A stretch of 31,315 nt of DNA from Caryophanales bacterium UBA1709. Lineage in GTDB: Bacteria; Bacillota_I; Bacilli_A; RFN20; UBA1709. The notes below the pieces were generated by a model that saw only the letters and a list, made by a program, of their open reading frames with translations, had not been told where the DNA came from and did no database searches. Below, in pieces: positions 1-7,139 of this stretch (positions are counted from its first letter, which is position 1; each line of letters starts with the position of its first letter). The stretch spans positions 553 to 31,867 of the forward strand of contig DCJD01000015.1 in the NCBI GenBank assembly GCA_002317215.1, read 5' to 3'. Position numbers and translations under genes: made by a program.

Positions 1-71
1 GGTCTTTTTCTAACTGCTTCTAATCCTTCTAATATCTCTATCGAGTTTTCATTATAAGATTTTGTTCCCAT
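1..71 (-). CDS. GyrB/ParE-type type IIA topoisomerase B subunit, 5' end only
   Basis: Only the first 23 complete codons are inside the window. The peptide starts MGTKSYNENSIEIL and continues EGLEAVRKRP, which is the highly conserved N-terminus of the ATPase subunit of DNA gyrase (GyrB) or topoisomerase IV (ParE). The start is ATG at 69-71, preceded by a GGTGAT ribosome binding site at the usual distance. ParE is somewhat favoured because no dnaA, dnaN or recF gene is adjacent, but the fragment is too short to separate the two. The rest of the gene lies beyond the left edge. Confidence 0.85.
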   Translation of the reverse strand, partial: MGTKSYNENSIEILEGLEAVRKR

Positions 72-98
72 ATTAATCACCAATTATCAATTATATAG

Positions 99-129
99 TA
101 TTTTTATTAATTTTTCATTAATAAAAATA
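99..129 (-). other. AT-only inverted repeat between yneF and the topoisomerase gene
   Basis: A perfect 13-bp stem (99-111 with 117-129) and a five-base loop lie between the yneF terminator and the topoisomerase start. It is made only of A and T in the stem. It could be a second terminator-like hairpin or part of the topoisomerase promoter region; a TATAAT-like box on the minus strand lies just downstream, near 90-95. Confidence 0.4.
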
Positions 130-134
130 TATAA

Positions 135-166
135 AAGAAATAAAAAGTTGTGATTTAACACAACTT
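135..166 (-). terminator. Rho-independent terminator of yneF
   Basis: On the minus strand an 8-bp perfect stem (AAGTTGTG with CACAACTT, 145-152 and 159-166) with a six-base loop is followed by TTTTTATTTC. It lies directly after the yneF stop codon. Confidence 0.75.
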
Positions 167-175
167 AATATTTCT

Positions 176-412
176 TTATTGAGCGTTTTTAACAGCGTTC
201 ATTGTTCTTCTGATGTCAGCTTCGCTTGGTTTTCTACCCATTGACATATAAAGAGCTCTTACCATTTTTTCATTGATAGGTGGATTCTTTTTTAATTGTC
301 TTGTGAATAATGAACGAGTTATAATAAATCCTAAAATAATACCAACAACTAAGCCTAAAATTCCAGTACCAACTGCATTCCAAGCCATAACAGGAACCAT
401 AATTTCTACCAT
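176..412 (-). CDS. yneF: YneF family (UPF0154) small membrane protein
   Basis: This 78-residue protein has one N-terminal transmembrane helix (about residues 15-33) followed by a basic cytoplasmic tail. The tail carries the family signature KKNPPINEKMVRALYMSMGR and then KPSE, characteristic of the UPF0154/YneF family of Bacilli and Mollicutes. Its function is not established; it is a conserved, probably monotopic membrane protein. The ATG follows an AAGGAG ribosome binding site. It lies between transketolase and the topoisomerase gene on the same strand, and yneF is also a neighbour of the transketolase gene tkt in Bacillus. It has its own terminator immediately downstream. Confidence 0.9.
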   Translation of the reverse strand: MVEIMVPVMAWNAVGTGILGLVVGIILGFIITRSLFTRQLKKNPPINEKMVRALYMSMGRKPSEADIRRTMNAVKNAQ

Positions 413-472
413 ATTTTAAATCTCCTTAAATATTTCCTTAATATTTTATATTAAATATTAAATATAATCAAA

Positions 473-2413
473 TTATTCTAAAATAAACTTTGCGATAGTT
501 TCTGGATTAAAGCCAAAGTGATTCATAACATCACTAGCTTTGCCACTTTCTCCAAAACAATCTATACCATAAACTTTAGAAGCATATTTATACCATAATC
601 CTTTTGATCCCATTTCTAAGGCAATTACTTTATCACGATCATTACCAATAATAGATTCTTTAAATTTATTATCTTGTCTTTCAAATAGTTCCATACAAGG
701 CATCGAAACAACTCTAACTTTAATATTTTTAGTTTCTAATAATAATGTAGTTTTAATTGCTAATTCTACTTCTGAACCTGTAGTAATTAAAACGTAATCA
801 TAATCTAAATAATCTTTAACAATATAAGCTCCTTTTATAAATTCTTCATAACTAACATCCTTAGGAATACTCATATTTTGTCTAGAAAGTATCAAATTTG
901 ATGGATTTTTAGTATTTTCTAAACTAAATCTAACACTATGCATAGTTTCAATAGCACCACTTGGTCTAAAGTTATAAGTATTTGGAATTAGTCTTAAAGA
1001 ATTTATTTGTTCGATTGGTTGATGGGTAGGTCCATCCTCTCCAACAGCAATTGAATCATGGGTTAGTATGTTAATTGAAGGAAGATGCATTAATGCAGCT
1101 GTTCTAATACTTGGTTTAAAGAAATCACTAAATACCATAAAACTGCCAACATAAGGTCTTATTAATCCATACAATAGAATACCAGATTGAATTAAACTCA
1201 TGGCATGTTCTCTAATACCATAATAGATATTTCTGCCATGTTCTTCTAAACCAAATATCTTATCTTCTTTTAATAAAGTATTAACTGAACCTGCAACATC
1301 AGCTGCTCCACCTAATAATAATTCAACTTGTTTTCCAATATGATTAATAATTTTGCCAAAACTAGCTCTTGTAGCTTCATTTGTATCTAATTCAAATTTT
1401 GGATAATCAAGATTTAATAAATTAGCGTGATTAATAGCATCATTTAAAACTTTATAATCTAAAGGATATTTGATCTTATATTCTTCTAATACTTCATTCC
1501 ACTTATCATATGCTTTACTTCCTCTTTCTTTACCAATCTTATAATCTTCATATACTTCATTTGGTATTTCAAAAGGTGCATAACTCCAATTAATTTTTGC
1601 TTTTACGTTATCTAAATCCTCTTTTATAGGAGCACCATGAACTTTATTAGTTCCTTGGTTAGTAGATAGATAGCCAATAGTAGTATGAGCAATAATAATT
1701 GTTGGTTTTGAAGGATATGATTTTGCTTTTTTAATTGCATCATCAATCTCATCAAATTCTAAACCATTACATTCAATAACATTCCATTTTAAAGCTTCCA
1801 TTCTTTTAGCAAAATCTTCATTGCTGGAATATTCTAATGGGCCATCTAATGTAATATCATTTTTATCGTATATAACGATTAATTTATTAAGATTTAGTCT
1901 TCCAGCAATGCTATATGCTTCAAAACTAACTCCTTCTTCATTATCGCCATCACCACATAAACAATAAGTGTAATTATCAAATAGTTTTAAATCATCTTTA
2001 TTAAATCTTTCTGCAAGATATTTTTCACTAATAGCCATTCCAACAGCATGTCCAATACCTTGTCCTAAAGGACCGCTACTACAATCAACCCCATCAGTAA
2101 CTCCATATTCTGGATGTCCTGGGGTATTAGAACCTAATTGTCTAAAATTCTTAATATCTTCAATACAAACTTTATAGCCTAGTAAATGAAGATTAGTATA
2201 TAAAAGCATGCTAGCATGGCCACTTCCTAAGACAAATCTATCACGATTAATCCATTTTGAATCTCTACTAGTTATATTTAAATGATGATTAAATAAACAA
2301 TAACTAACGCATGCGCTTCCTAATACCATTCCAGGGTGACCACTACTCGCTTTATTAATAGCTTCATTGCCAATAATTCGTATTGTATTTACTGATAATT
2401 CTTTATTATTCAT
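473..2413 (-). CDS. tkt: Transketolase
   Basis: The protein is 646 residues, close to the usual 650-670 of the family. It transfers two-carbon ketol units between sugar phosphates in the non-oxidative pentose phosphate pathway, using thiamine diphosphate and Mg2+. Visible landmarks: the GHPG histidine near residue 26, a second histidine in GSGHAS near 66, GPLGQG near 114-119, the ThDP motif beginning GDGD at 154-157 and closing with ND at 185-186, the Pyr-domain region with VGEDGPTHQP, and a C-terminal transketolase domain. The start has AAGGAG about ten bases upstream. It is divergent from hup, with about 114 bp between them. Confidence 0.97.
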   Translation of the reverse strand: MNNKELSVNTIRIIGNEAINKASSGHPGMVLGSACVSYCLFNHHLNITSRDSKWINRDRFVLGSGHASMLLYTNLHLLGYKVCIEDIKNFRQLGSNTPGHPEYGVTDGVDCSSGPLGQGIGHAVGMAISEKYLAERFNKDDLKLFDNYTYCLCGDGDNEEGVSFEAYSIAGRLNLNKLIVIYDKNDITLDGPLEYSSNEDFAKRMEALKWNVIECNGLEFDEIDDAIKKAKSYPSKPTIIIAHTTIGYLSTNQGTNKVHGAPIKEDLDNVKAKINWSYAPFEIPNEVYEDYKIGKERGSKAYDKWNEVLEEYKIKYPLDYKVLNDAINHANLLNLDYPKFELDTNEATRASFGKIINHIGKQVELLLGGAADVAGSVNTLLKEDKIFGLEEHGRNIYYGIREHAMSLIQSGILLYGLIRPYVGSFMVFSDFFKPSIRTAALMHLPSINILTHDSIAVGEDGPTHQPIEQINSLRLIPNTYNFRPSGAIETMHSVRFSLENTKNPSNLILSRQNMSIPKDVSYEEFIKGAYIVKDYLDYDYVLITTGSEVELAIKTTLLLETKNIKVRVVSMPCMELFERQDNKFKESIIGNDRDKVIALEMGSKGLWYKYASKVYGIDCFGESGKASDVMNHFGFNPETIAKFILE

Positions 2414-2469
2414 ATAATAATTATCTCCTTATATTAGAATTATATCTTAAATAGAGATTTTTTGAATAT

Positions 2470-2497
2470 TTGACTTATTGAAAATATCACTTATAAT
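2470..2497 (+). promoter_or_regulatory. Sigma-70 type promoter of hup
   Basis: TTGACT (2470-2475) and TATAAT (2492-2497) are separated by 16 bp and sit about 30 bp upstream of the hup ATG, which is preceded by AAAAGGAG. Confidence 0.75.
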
Positions 2498-2527
2498 AAG
2501 TTTATTATTCAAAAGGAGAATTAAACA

Positions 2528-2797
2528 ATGAATAAAACAGAATTAGTCGAAATCTTAGCAGCTAAAGTTGGCTTAACTAAAAAAGCTACACAAGAAGTTG
2601 TTGATGGTTGTTTCGAAGAAATGGCTAAAGAATTAAAAGCCGGTAAAGAAGTTAAAATTTATGGATTTGGTAATTTCCAAGTTAAGAAAACAAAAGCAAG
2701 AACTGGTGTTAATCCATTAACTAAAAAACCAATTTCTATTCCTGCAGGTAAGAAAGTTTCATTCCACCTAGCTGAATCAGTAAAACAAGAATTATAA
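2528..2797 (+). CDS. hup: HU family DNA-binding protein
   Basis: An 89-residue histone-like protein that bends and compacts DNA as a dimer. It shows the complete HU fold in sequence: N-terminal helices beginning MNKTELVEILAAKVGL, the core GFGNFQVKKTKARTGVNP, and the beta-arm region with KPISIPAGKKVSF. Length is typical (about 90). It has an AAAAGGAG ribosome binding site nine bases before the ATG, a near-consensus promoter, and its own terminator downstream, so it is monocistronic. Confidence 0.97.
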   Translation: MNKTELVEILAAKVGLTKKATQEVVDGCFEEMAKELKAGKEVKIYGFGNFQVKKTKARTGVNPLTKKPISIPAGKKVSFHLAESVKQEL

Positions 2798-2808
2798 TTC
2801 TTAAAATC

Positions 2809-2835
2809 AAAAAGCTACTGAAAAGTGGCTTTTTT
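2809..2835 (+). terminator. Rho-independent terminator of hup
   Basis: An 11-bp stem with one G-T pair (2809-2819 with 2824-2834) and a GAAA tetraloop ends in a run of five or more T residues. The end of the hairpin is only 18 bp before the start of the next gene. Confidence 0.85.
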
Positions 2836-2840
2836 CTTGC

Positions 2841-2846
2841 TAAAAT
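2841..2846 (+). promoter_or_regulatory. Extended -10 box giving a probably leaderless mRNA
   Basis: TGCTAAAAT (box TAAAAT at 2841-2846) lies seven bases before the ATG at 2854, and no Shine-Dalgarno sequence is present. CTGAAA at 2818-2823, 17 bp upstream, is a possible -35. Transcription would begin at or next to the ATG. Confidence 0.5.
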
Positions 2847-2853
2847 TTAAGAT

Positions 2854-3540
2854 ATGAATAATATTGAATTTGCTAAAGATCTTATTAATAAATTTAATAA
2901 AGAAAATAAGAAATTATATTTAGTTGGTGGAAGTGTTAGAGACTTTCTTCTTTTTAATGATATTTCTGATTTAGATTTTGCCACTCCTGAATCATTAGAA
3001 ACTATCCAAAATATACTAAAAACTGTCAAATTTGATGATTTTTCTGCAAAATTTGGTACTTTTCATACCATCTATAATACTAAAGATATTCAGATTACTA
3101 GATTTAGAAAAGAAGAATATAGTTTAAACTCTAGACATCCAAAAGTAACATTTTCAAATAATATAAATGATGATTTTATTAGAAGAGATTTTACTATTAA
3201 TGCTTTATATTATGATGGTAAATATATTTATGATTTTACAAAAGGTTTAAAAGATTTAAGAAAAGGAATCATTCGCTCAATTAATAATCCATTAATCTCC
3301 TTTAAGGAAGATCCATTAAGAATGCTTAGAATGATTCGTTTTAGTATTGCATTATCATTTAAAATATCTAAAAGAGATTTAAAAGCCTTAGAGAAATGTA
3401 AAGAAAACTTAATATATTTAAGTAAAGAAAAGATTAATGAAGAAATAAATAAACTTAATAAATATTTAAATAAAAAAGAAATAATAGATATTTATACTAT
3501 CTATAATATAATTGATTATATTAAGGATAAAATGCTATAA
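2854..3540 (+). CDS. Short tRNA nucleotidyltransferase/poly(A) polymerase head-domain protein
   Basis: The 228 residues match the class II nucleotidyltransferase head domain of CCA-adding enzymes and PcnB. GGSVRD is at 25-30, the metal-binding pair DLD at 39-41, the RRDFTINAL motif at about 110-118, and DPLRMLRMIRF at about 153-162. Full CCA-adding enzymes are about 400-450 residues, with neck, body and tail (often HD) domains; here the protein ends shortly after the neck. It may therefore be a reduced CCA-adding enzyme, a repair-only enzyme or a different nucleotidyltransferase. Both tRNA genes in this window encode their own CCA, which would lower the need for de novo CCA addition. It appears leaderless (no SD, -10 box seven bases before the ATG). 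Confidence 0.8.
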   Translation: MNNIEFAKDLINKFNKENKKLYLVGGSVRDFLLFNDISDLDFATPESLETIQNILKTVKFDDFSAKFGTFHTIYNTKDIQITRFRKEEYSLNSRHPKVTFSNNINDDFIRRDFTINALYYDGKYIYDFTKGLKDLRKGIIRSINNPLISFKEDPLRMLRMIRFSIALSFKISKRDLKALEKCKENLIYLSKEKINEEINKLNKYLNKKEIIDIYTIYNIIDYIKDKML

Positions 3541-3549
3541 TCTATTAGC

Positions 3550-3634
3550 GCCCGAGTGGTGGAATTGGTAGACGCAATGGACTCAAAATCCATCGGGTTA
3601 AACCATGTCGGTTCGAGTCCGATCTCGGGCACCA
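3550..3634 (+). tRNA. tRNA-Leu (anticodon CAA)
   Basis: An 85-nt class II tRNA. Acceptor arms GCCCGAG (3550-3556) and CTCGGGC (3624-3630) pair perfectly, followed by discriminator A and an encoded CCA (3632-3634). The anticodon stem ATGGA/TCCAT encloses loop CTCAAAA, giving anticodon CAA for codon TTG. A long variable arm and a TTCGAGT T-loop are present. Confidence 0.97.
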
Positions 3635-3647
3635 AAAAAATTGAAAT

Positions 3648-3673
3648 GTCTTGTTAAATGCAAGACTTTTTTT
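3648..3673 (+). terminator. Terminator after tRNA-Leu(CAA)
   Basis: GTCTTG (3648-3653) pairs with CAAGAC (3661-3666) across a seven-base loop and is followed by seven T residues. Confidence 0.8.
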
Positions 3674-3679
3674 ATTTAT

Positions 3680-3716
3680 AAATATTAAAATTAAAGGGAG
3701 AATTAATCTCCCTTTA
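3680..3716 (-). terminator. Terminator of the RsgI-like lipoprotein gene
   Basis: A perfect 10-bp stem (TTAAAGGGAG with CTCCCTTTAA, 3691-3700 and 3707-3716) and seven-base loop sit just after the minus-strand stop codon, followed on that strand by a T-rich but interrupted tract. Confidence 0.6.
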
Positions 3717-3718
3717 AA

Positions 3719-5428
3719 TTATTTTTTATTGTTTTTAACTTTGTTTTTAGCTTGAGCAAACTTTGGATCGTTATTAATGATTTGTTGTTGTTTTTGCTTT
3801 TTAGCTTGTTTTAAAGCTTCTTGTTGTGCTTTAACTTGAGTTTCAACACTCTTCTTAGCTATTTTAATAATAGAATCTAGATCACTTTGTGTTTTCTTTA
3901 ATTCTTTTTTAAACATATCAACAACACCTTTAACATCAGCACATAAATCATCAATCTCATCAATTGTTAATCTATAATTTGAAGCTTCTGGATCATTAGC
4001 ATATTGCAAGAAATCACCAATAATCTCTGTTGTATTACTTAATATAGTGTTTGCTGAATTGAAATAAGCATATACTTTATCTAATATTCTAAATCCACTT
4101 AATTCATTAGTGAAAGAATCGATTTGATCTTTTCCTAAATTAACAAATCCTTTTAATTCTGCTAATGTTGAATTAAATGATGTTAATTCATCTTTAATTA
4201 AAGCGAATAAGTTATTGAATGTAATTGAATCATATTGTTCAAAATATAAATCTTCTACTTGATACATAAATTGATAGATTTGTTTTTCAACTCTTCTAGA
4301 TGGTGTATGATTCTTTTTAAAGAATTTATCAAAATATTTCTCAATACTTTCTAGATTAATTTTGCCTTGTGAATTAGCAAGTGCTGATGGAGTAATGGTA
4401 TTTTGTAAACCAACTGAAGTTAACATTTCTGATACTTTATTTTCAGTTAATTCATAACCATATACATATTCATCGACAATTTCATCAACCATATCATAAG
4501 TTAGATCAACTAATTCATAAATAGTATCAGCAATTTGATATCCATATTTATATGCAACAGTTTGAAGTTCTTTTAATGTTGCAGATGCACTATCGAATAA
4601 TGTTTGAGCATTATCGAAAGTAAATGATGAAATTTGATCTGCGAATGTATCTACTAAACCTAAGATGTATTCTTCATTAATATTTCCAACTAAAGCACTA
4701 ATAGCAGCGCTTCCTTCTTCGATTATCCTGGCATATTCTTCGGCAAGCATTGCTTCTCTAACTTGTTTTCTATATTCATCAGTAATATAAACATCTTCTT
4801 CTTTAACTTCAGCTCCAATTAATTTAATTAGATCTTCTTCACTTAATTCAAGGCTTCCTTCAAGTCTTGCACCAGTTAATTCAAGTAAAGAATAAGCAAG
4901 TTCAAATGTTTCATATGATAAACTACTTTCTTCAATATCATTCTCATCAAGATATTCTAAATATTCTTTAGCTACAGAGAAGATTTGCTCTTTAGTTAAA
5001 TCAACATTAAAGCCATATACATTAACACATGCTTTAGCACTAATACGATTATAAATATCTTCTGTTAGATTAGAACCAGTAATATTAATTGTTGAGTTAT
5101 TAGCATTTAAATAACCAAGATCACAACAAGCTTCAGCAAGTTTAGCAATAGCATCTTCAATAGATAATCCTCTTAAATCATCTAAAGCATAGGCAACATA
5201 ACTTCCTTCATCGTTATCACTAAATAAACCAACAACTAAACCATTAGAGTCAATAGCAAACTTAATTGATGGATTAATGTCTACAGAAACGAAAGCACTT
5301 GCTTCGCCAACTTTAGCTCTTGAACTAGTTTGATCAGTTGATTCTTCAGTAAGTAAACTCATTAAATCACAACTACATAAACTAAATACCATAGCTAAAG
5401 GCATTATAATTTTAGCAAATTTCTTCAT
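3719..5428 (-). CDS. Lipoprotein with an RsgI-like extracytoplasmic domain
   Basis: This 569-residue protein has a lipoprotein signal peptide ending in LCSC with Cys20 as the likely lipidated residue. Residues about 45-150 resemble the extracytoplasmic domain found in RsgI-type anti-sigma factors, recognised by SVDINPSIKF (48-57), the following hydrophobic strands, and LSIEDAIAKLAEACCDLGYL (88-107). True RsgI proteins have a cytoplasmic SigI-binding N-terminus and one transmembrane helix; here both are replaced by a lipid anchor, and no sigI gene lies next door. The remainder (about 150-520) is helical and acidic with no domain I recognise, and the last 45 residues are a Lys/Gln-rich probable coiled coil. 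It has a strong AAAGGAGG ribosome binding site. Role unknown; surface sensing or cell-envelope binding is inference. Confidence 0.75.
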   Translation of the reverse strand: MKKFAKIIMPLAMVFSLCSCDLMSLLTEESTDQTSSRAKVGEASAFVSVDINPSIKFAIDSNGLVVGLFSDNDEGSYVAYALDDLRGLSIEDAIAKLAEACCDLGYLNANNSTINITGSNLTEDIYNRISAKACVNVYGFNVDLTKEQIFSVAKEYLEYLDENDIEESSLSYETFELAYSLLELTGARLEGSLELSEEDLIKLIGAEVKEEDVYITDEYRKQVREAMLAEEYARIIEEGSAAISALVGNINEEYILGLVDTFADQISSFTFDNAQTLFDSASATLKELQTVAYKYGYQIADTIYELVDLTYDMVDEIVDEYVYGYELTENKVSEMLTSVGLQNTITPSALANSQGKINLESIEKYFDKFFKKNHTPSRRVEKQIYQFMYQVEDLYFEQYDSITFNNLFALIKDELTSFNSTLAELKGFVNLGKDQIDSFTNELSGFRILDKVYAYFNSANTILSNTTEIIGDFLQYANDPEASNYRLTIDEIDDLCADVKGVVDMFKKELKKTQSDLDSIIKIAKKSVETQVKAQQEALKQAKKQKQQQIINNDPKFAQAKNKVKNNKK

Positions 5429-5502
5429 TTTTATACCTCCTTTTAATACTATGTATTAAATTATGTATATTATATGTAAATAAAAAATAAAGTAAAGTAA
5501 AA

Positions 5503-5531
5503 TTGATATTTAATTTATTATTAAATATAAT
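5503..5531 (+). promoter_or_regulatory. Promoter placing transcription start at the MFS gene ATG
   Basis: TTGATA (5503-5508), a 17-bp spacer, then TATAAT (5526-5531). The ATG at 5541 is nine bases after the -10 box and no Shine-Dalgarno sequence exists, so the mRNA is probably leaderless. Confidence 0.7.
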
Positions 5532-5540
5532 AAATAAGTC

Positions 5541-6803
5541 ATGAAATTAAACGTTAAACAAACAGTCTATATTGGACTAGGATTTATGTCTATTATGCTT
5601 CTATGGGGAGTATATAATTGGTTTATCCCTTTATTTTTAGATGATTATTTAAAAGAATTATTTAAAGCAAGTGATATATTAATAGGTATTATTATGGCAT
5701 TAGATAACTTATTTGCTTTGTTTATGATTCCATTAATGTCTAAATTATCTGATAAAACAAACACTAAGCTTGGAAAAAGAATGCCATATATAACAATAGG
5801 AATAATATTATCAGCAATCTCCTTTGCTTTTATTCCTTTAACGAAATCAATAAGCCCATTATTATTAATTGGTAATATATTTATAGTTTTAATCTCAATG
5901 AATATATATCGTTCTCCTTGTGTTGCTTTAATGCCAGATGTAACTATCAAACCTTTAAGAAATAAAGGTAATAGTATTATTAATATATTAGGTGGGGCTG
6001 GTACGGCTATTGCTTATATATTAAATTTAGTATTTGGTAAAACAAATCCAAATCTCCCATTTTGTACTGTAAGTTTTTTGATGTTATTACTTTTAGTAAT
6101 AATGCTAATTAAAGTTAAAGAAAATAAAATGGTTGAAAATTATTATCAAACATTAAAAGATAATAACTTAGATTTAGATGACGATAAGATTGAAGATGAA
6201 CCAACTAATTCAAGATTAAATACCAATAAAAGAAATGTATTATTAGTATTATTTACTGTTTTATTTATCTATATGGCTAATAATTCTATAGAAACTTGGT
6301 TAAGTTTATATAGTGAAGAAATATATATTAATGCTAATGTTCCATTTAATTTAAATCCTGGAACATTAATACTAATCCCATTTGGCATTTCAACTTTTGC
6401 AATGGCTATTCCTAGTGCATTAATTGCTGATAAAATCGGTAGAAAGAAAGCTATTATGATTGGATGTATATTATTAGCAATTGGATATCTTGGTATTGGA
6501 CTAATAGGTATATTTATTGGATTTAGTTATATCTGTTTAATTTTTAATTTTATTAATGGTATTGGATTTAGTTTGATTACTATAAATATTTATCCGATGG
6601 TTGTTGAAAACTGTGCCAACAAAGAAATAGGTACATATACAGGTAAATATTATACTTATTCTATGATCGCTCAATCTATCACTCCAGCCTTATCAGGTTT
6701 ATTTGTCTCTGGTTTAGTATTCAATACTATGAATGCATTATACCCATATGGTATCGTATTTATCTTATTTGCGTTTATTTCGATAAGCAATGTAAAAGAA
6801 TAA
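5541..6803 (+). CDS. MFS transporter, sugar/SLC45-like group
   Basis: A 420-residue polytopic membrane protein with about 12 predicted helices. The N-terminal half begins with GLGFMSIMLLWGVYNWFIPL and has the inter-helix 2-3 basic loop SKLSDKTNTKLGKRMPYI; the second half has a matching DKIGRKKA loop. The SDKTNTKLGKRMPY type of loop is common in GPH/SLC45-like disaccharide transporters, so a sugar substrate is plausible but not shown. A hydrophilic acidic loop (about residues 200-230) separates the halves. The gene ends one base before tRNA-Leu(CAG), and its mRNA looks leaderless. Confidence 0.85.
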   Translation: MKLNVKQTVYIGLGFMSIMLLWGVYNWFIPLFLDDYLKELFKASDILIGIIMALDNLFALFMIPLMSKLSDKTNTKLGKRMPYITIGIILSAISFAFIPLTKSISPLLLIGNIFIVLISMNIYRSPCVALMPDVTIKPLRNKGNSIINILGGAGTAIAYILNLVFGKTNPNLPFCTVSFLMLLLLVIMLIKVKENKMVENYYQTLKDNNLDLDDDKIEDEPTNSRLNTNKRNVLLVLFTVLFIYMANNSIETWLSLYSEEIYINANVPFNLNPGTLILIPFGISTFAMAIPSALIADKIGRKKAIMIGCILLAIGYLGIGLIGIFIGFSYICLIFNFINGIGFSLITINIYPMVVENCANKEIGTYTGKYYTYSMIAQSITPALSGLFVSGLVFNTMNALYPYGIVFILFAFISISNVKE

Positions 6804-6804
6804 C

Positions 6805-6889
6805 GTCCAAGTGGCGAAATTGGTATACGCTATAGTCTCAGAAGCTATCGGTTTTTACCTTACCAGTTCAAGTCTGGTCTTGGACACCA
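6805..6889 (+). tRNA. tRNA-Leu (anticodon CAG)
   Basis: Acceptor arms GTCCAAG (6805-6811) and CTTGGAC (6879-6885) pair perfectly, with A73 and an encoded CCA to 6889. The anticodon stem ATAGT/GCTAT (one G-T pair) holds loop CTCAGAA, anticodon CAG for codon CTG. The T-arm ACCAG/CTGGT has loop TTCAAGT, and a long variable arm is present. It begins one base after the stop codon of the upstream transporter gene. Confidence 0.95.
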
Positions 6890-6898
6890 TTAGAGCGC

Positions 6899-6931
6899 AA
6901 CAGCATTGATACAATTTCAGTGCTGTTTTTT
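6899..6931 (+). terminator. Terminator after tRNA-Leu(CAG)
   Basis: AACAGCA (6899-6905) pairs with TGCTGTT (6921-6927) and a T run follows. The loop is long (15 bases), so the hairpin is weaker than others in the window. Confidence 0.6.
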
Positions 6932-6948
6932 ATTAAATAATTAATTTT

Positions 6949-6997
6949 CAGTTGCTTGCATTTTGTAGACAACTGATATGATTTCAGTCTTTTTTAT
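6949..6997 (+). terminator. Second hairpin/terminator-like element downstream of tRNA-Leu(CAG)
   Basis: CAGTTG (6949-6954) can pair with CAACTG (6970-6975). Alternatively ACTGA (6972-6976) pairs with TCAGT (6984-6988), followed by CTTTTTT. The segment GATATGATTTCAGT resembles GATACAATTTCAGT in the preceding hairpin, so this looks like a diverged duplicate of the terminator. Confidence 0.45.
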
Positions 6998-7028
6998 ATT
7001 TCAAAATGAAAATATTTTAACTTTATCT

Positions 7029-7087
7029 TATAATATAAAAGAGTCTTAAAATGCAAATTTTGCTTAAAAAGTGACAAATTTAAGCAA
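7029..7087 (+). promoter_or_regulatory. Promoter -10 and inverted-repeat operator candidate upstream of the AraC-type gene
   Basis: TATAAT at 7029-7034 is followed by a perfect 9-bp inverted repeat, TTGCTTAAA (7060-7068) and TTTAAGCAA (7079-7087), with a 10-bp spacer. It lies between the probable transcription start and the regulator's ATG at 7140, a position suited to autoregulation. It could also form an RNA hairpin. Confidence 0.45.
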
Positions 7088-7139
7088 TTATTGATAAGAT
7101 TTAATATTTTTAACAGATAAAATATAAGTGAAGGCAAAT

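Noticed and set aside
5645..5950. Open frame opposite the MFS transporter gene
   Set aside because: It lies wholly within a clear membrane-protein gene and its composition is that of reverse-complemented hydrophobic codons.
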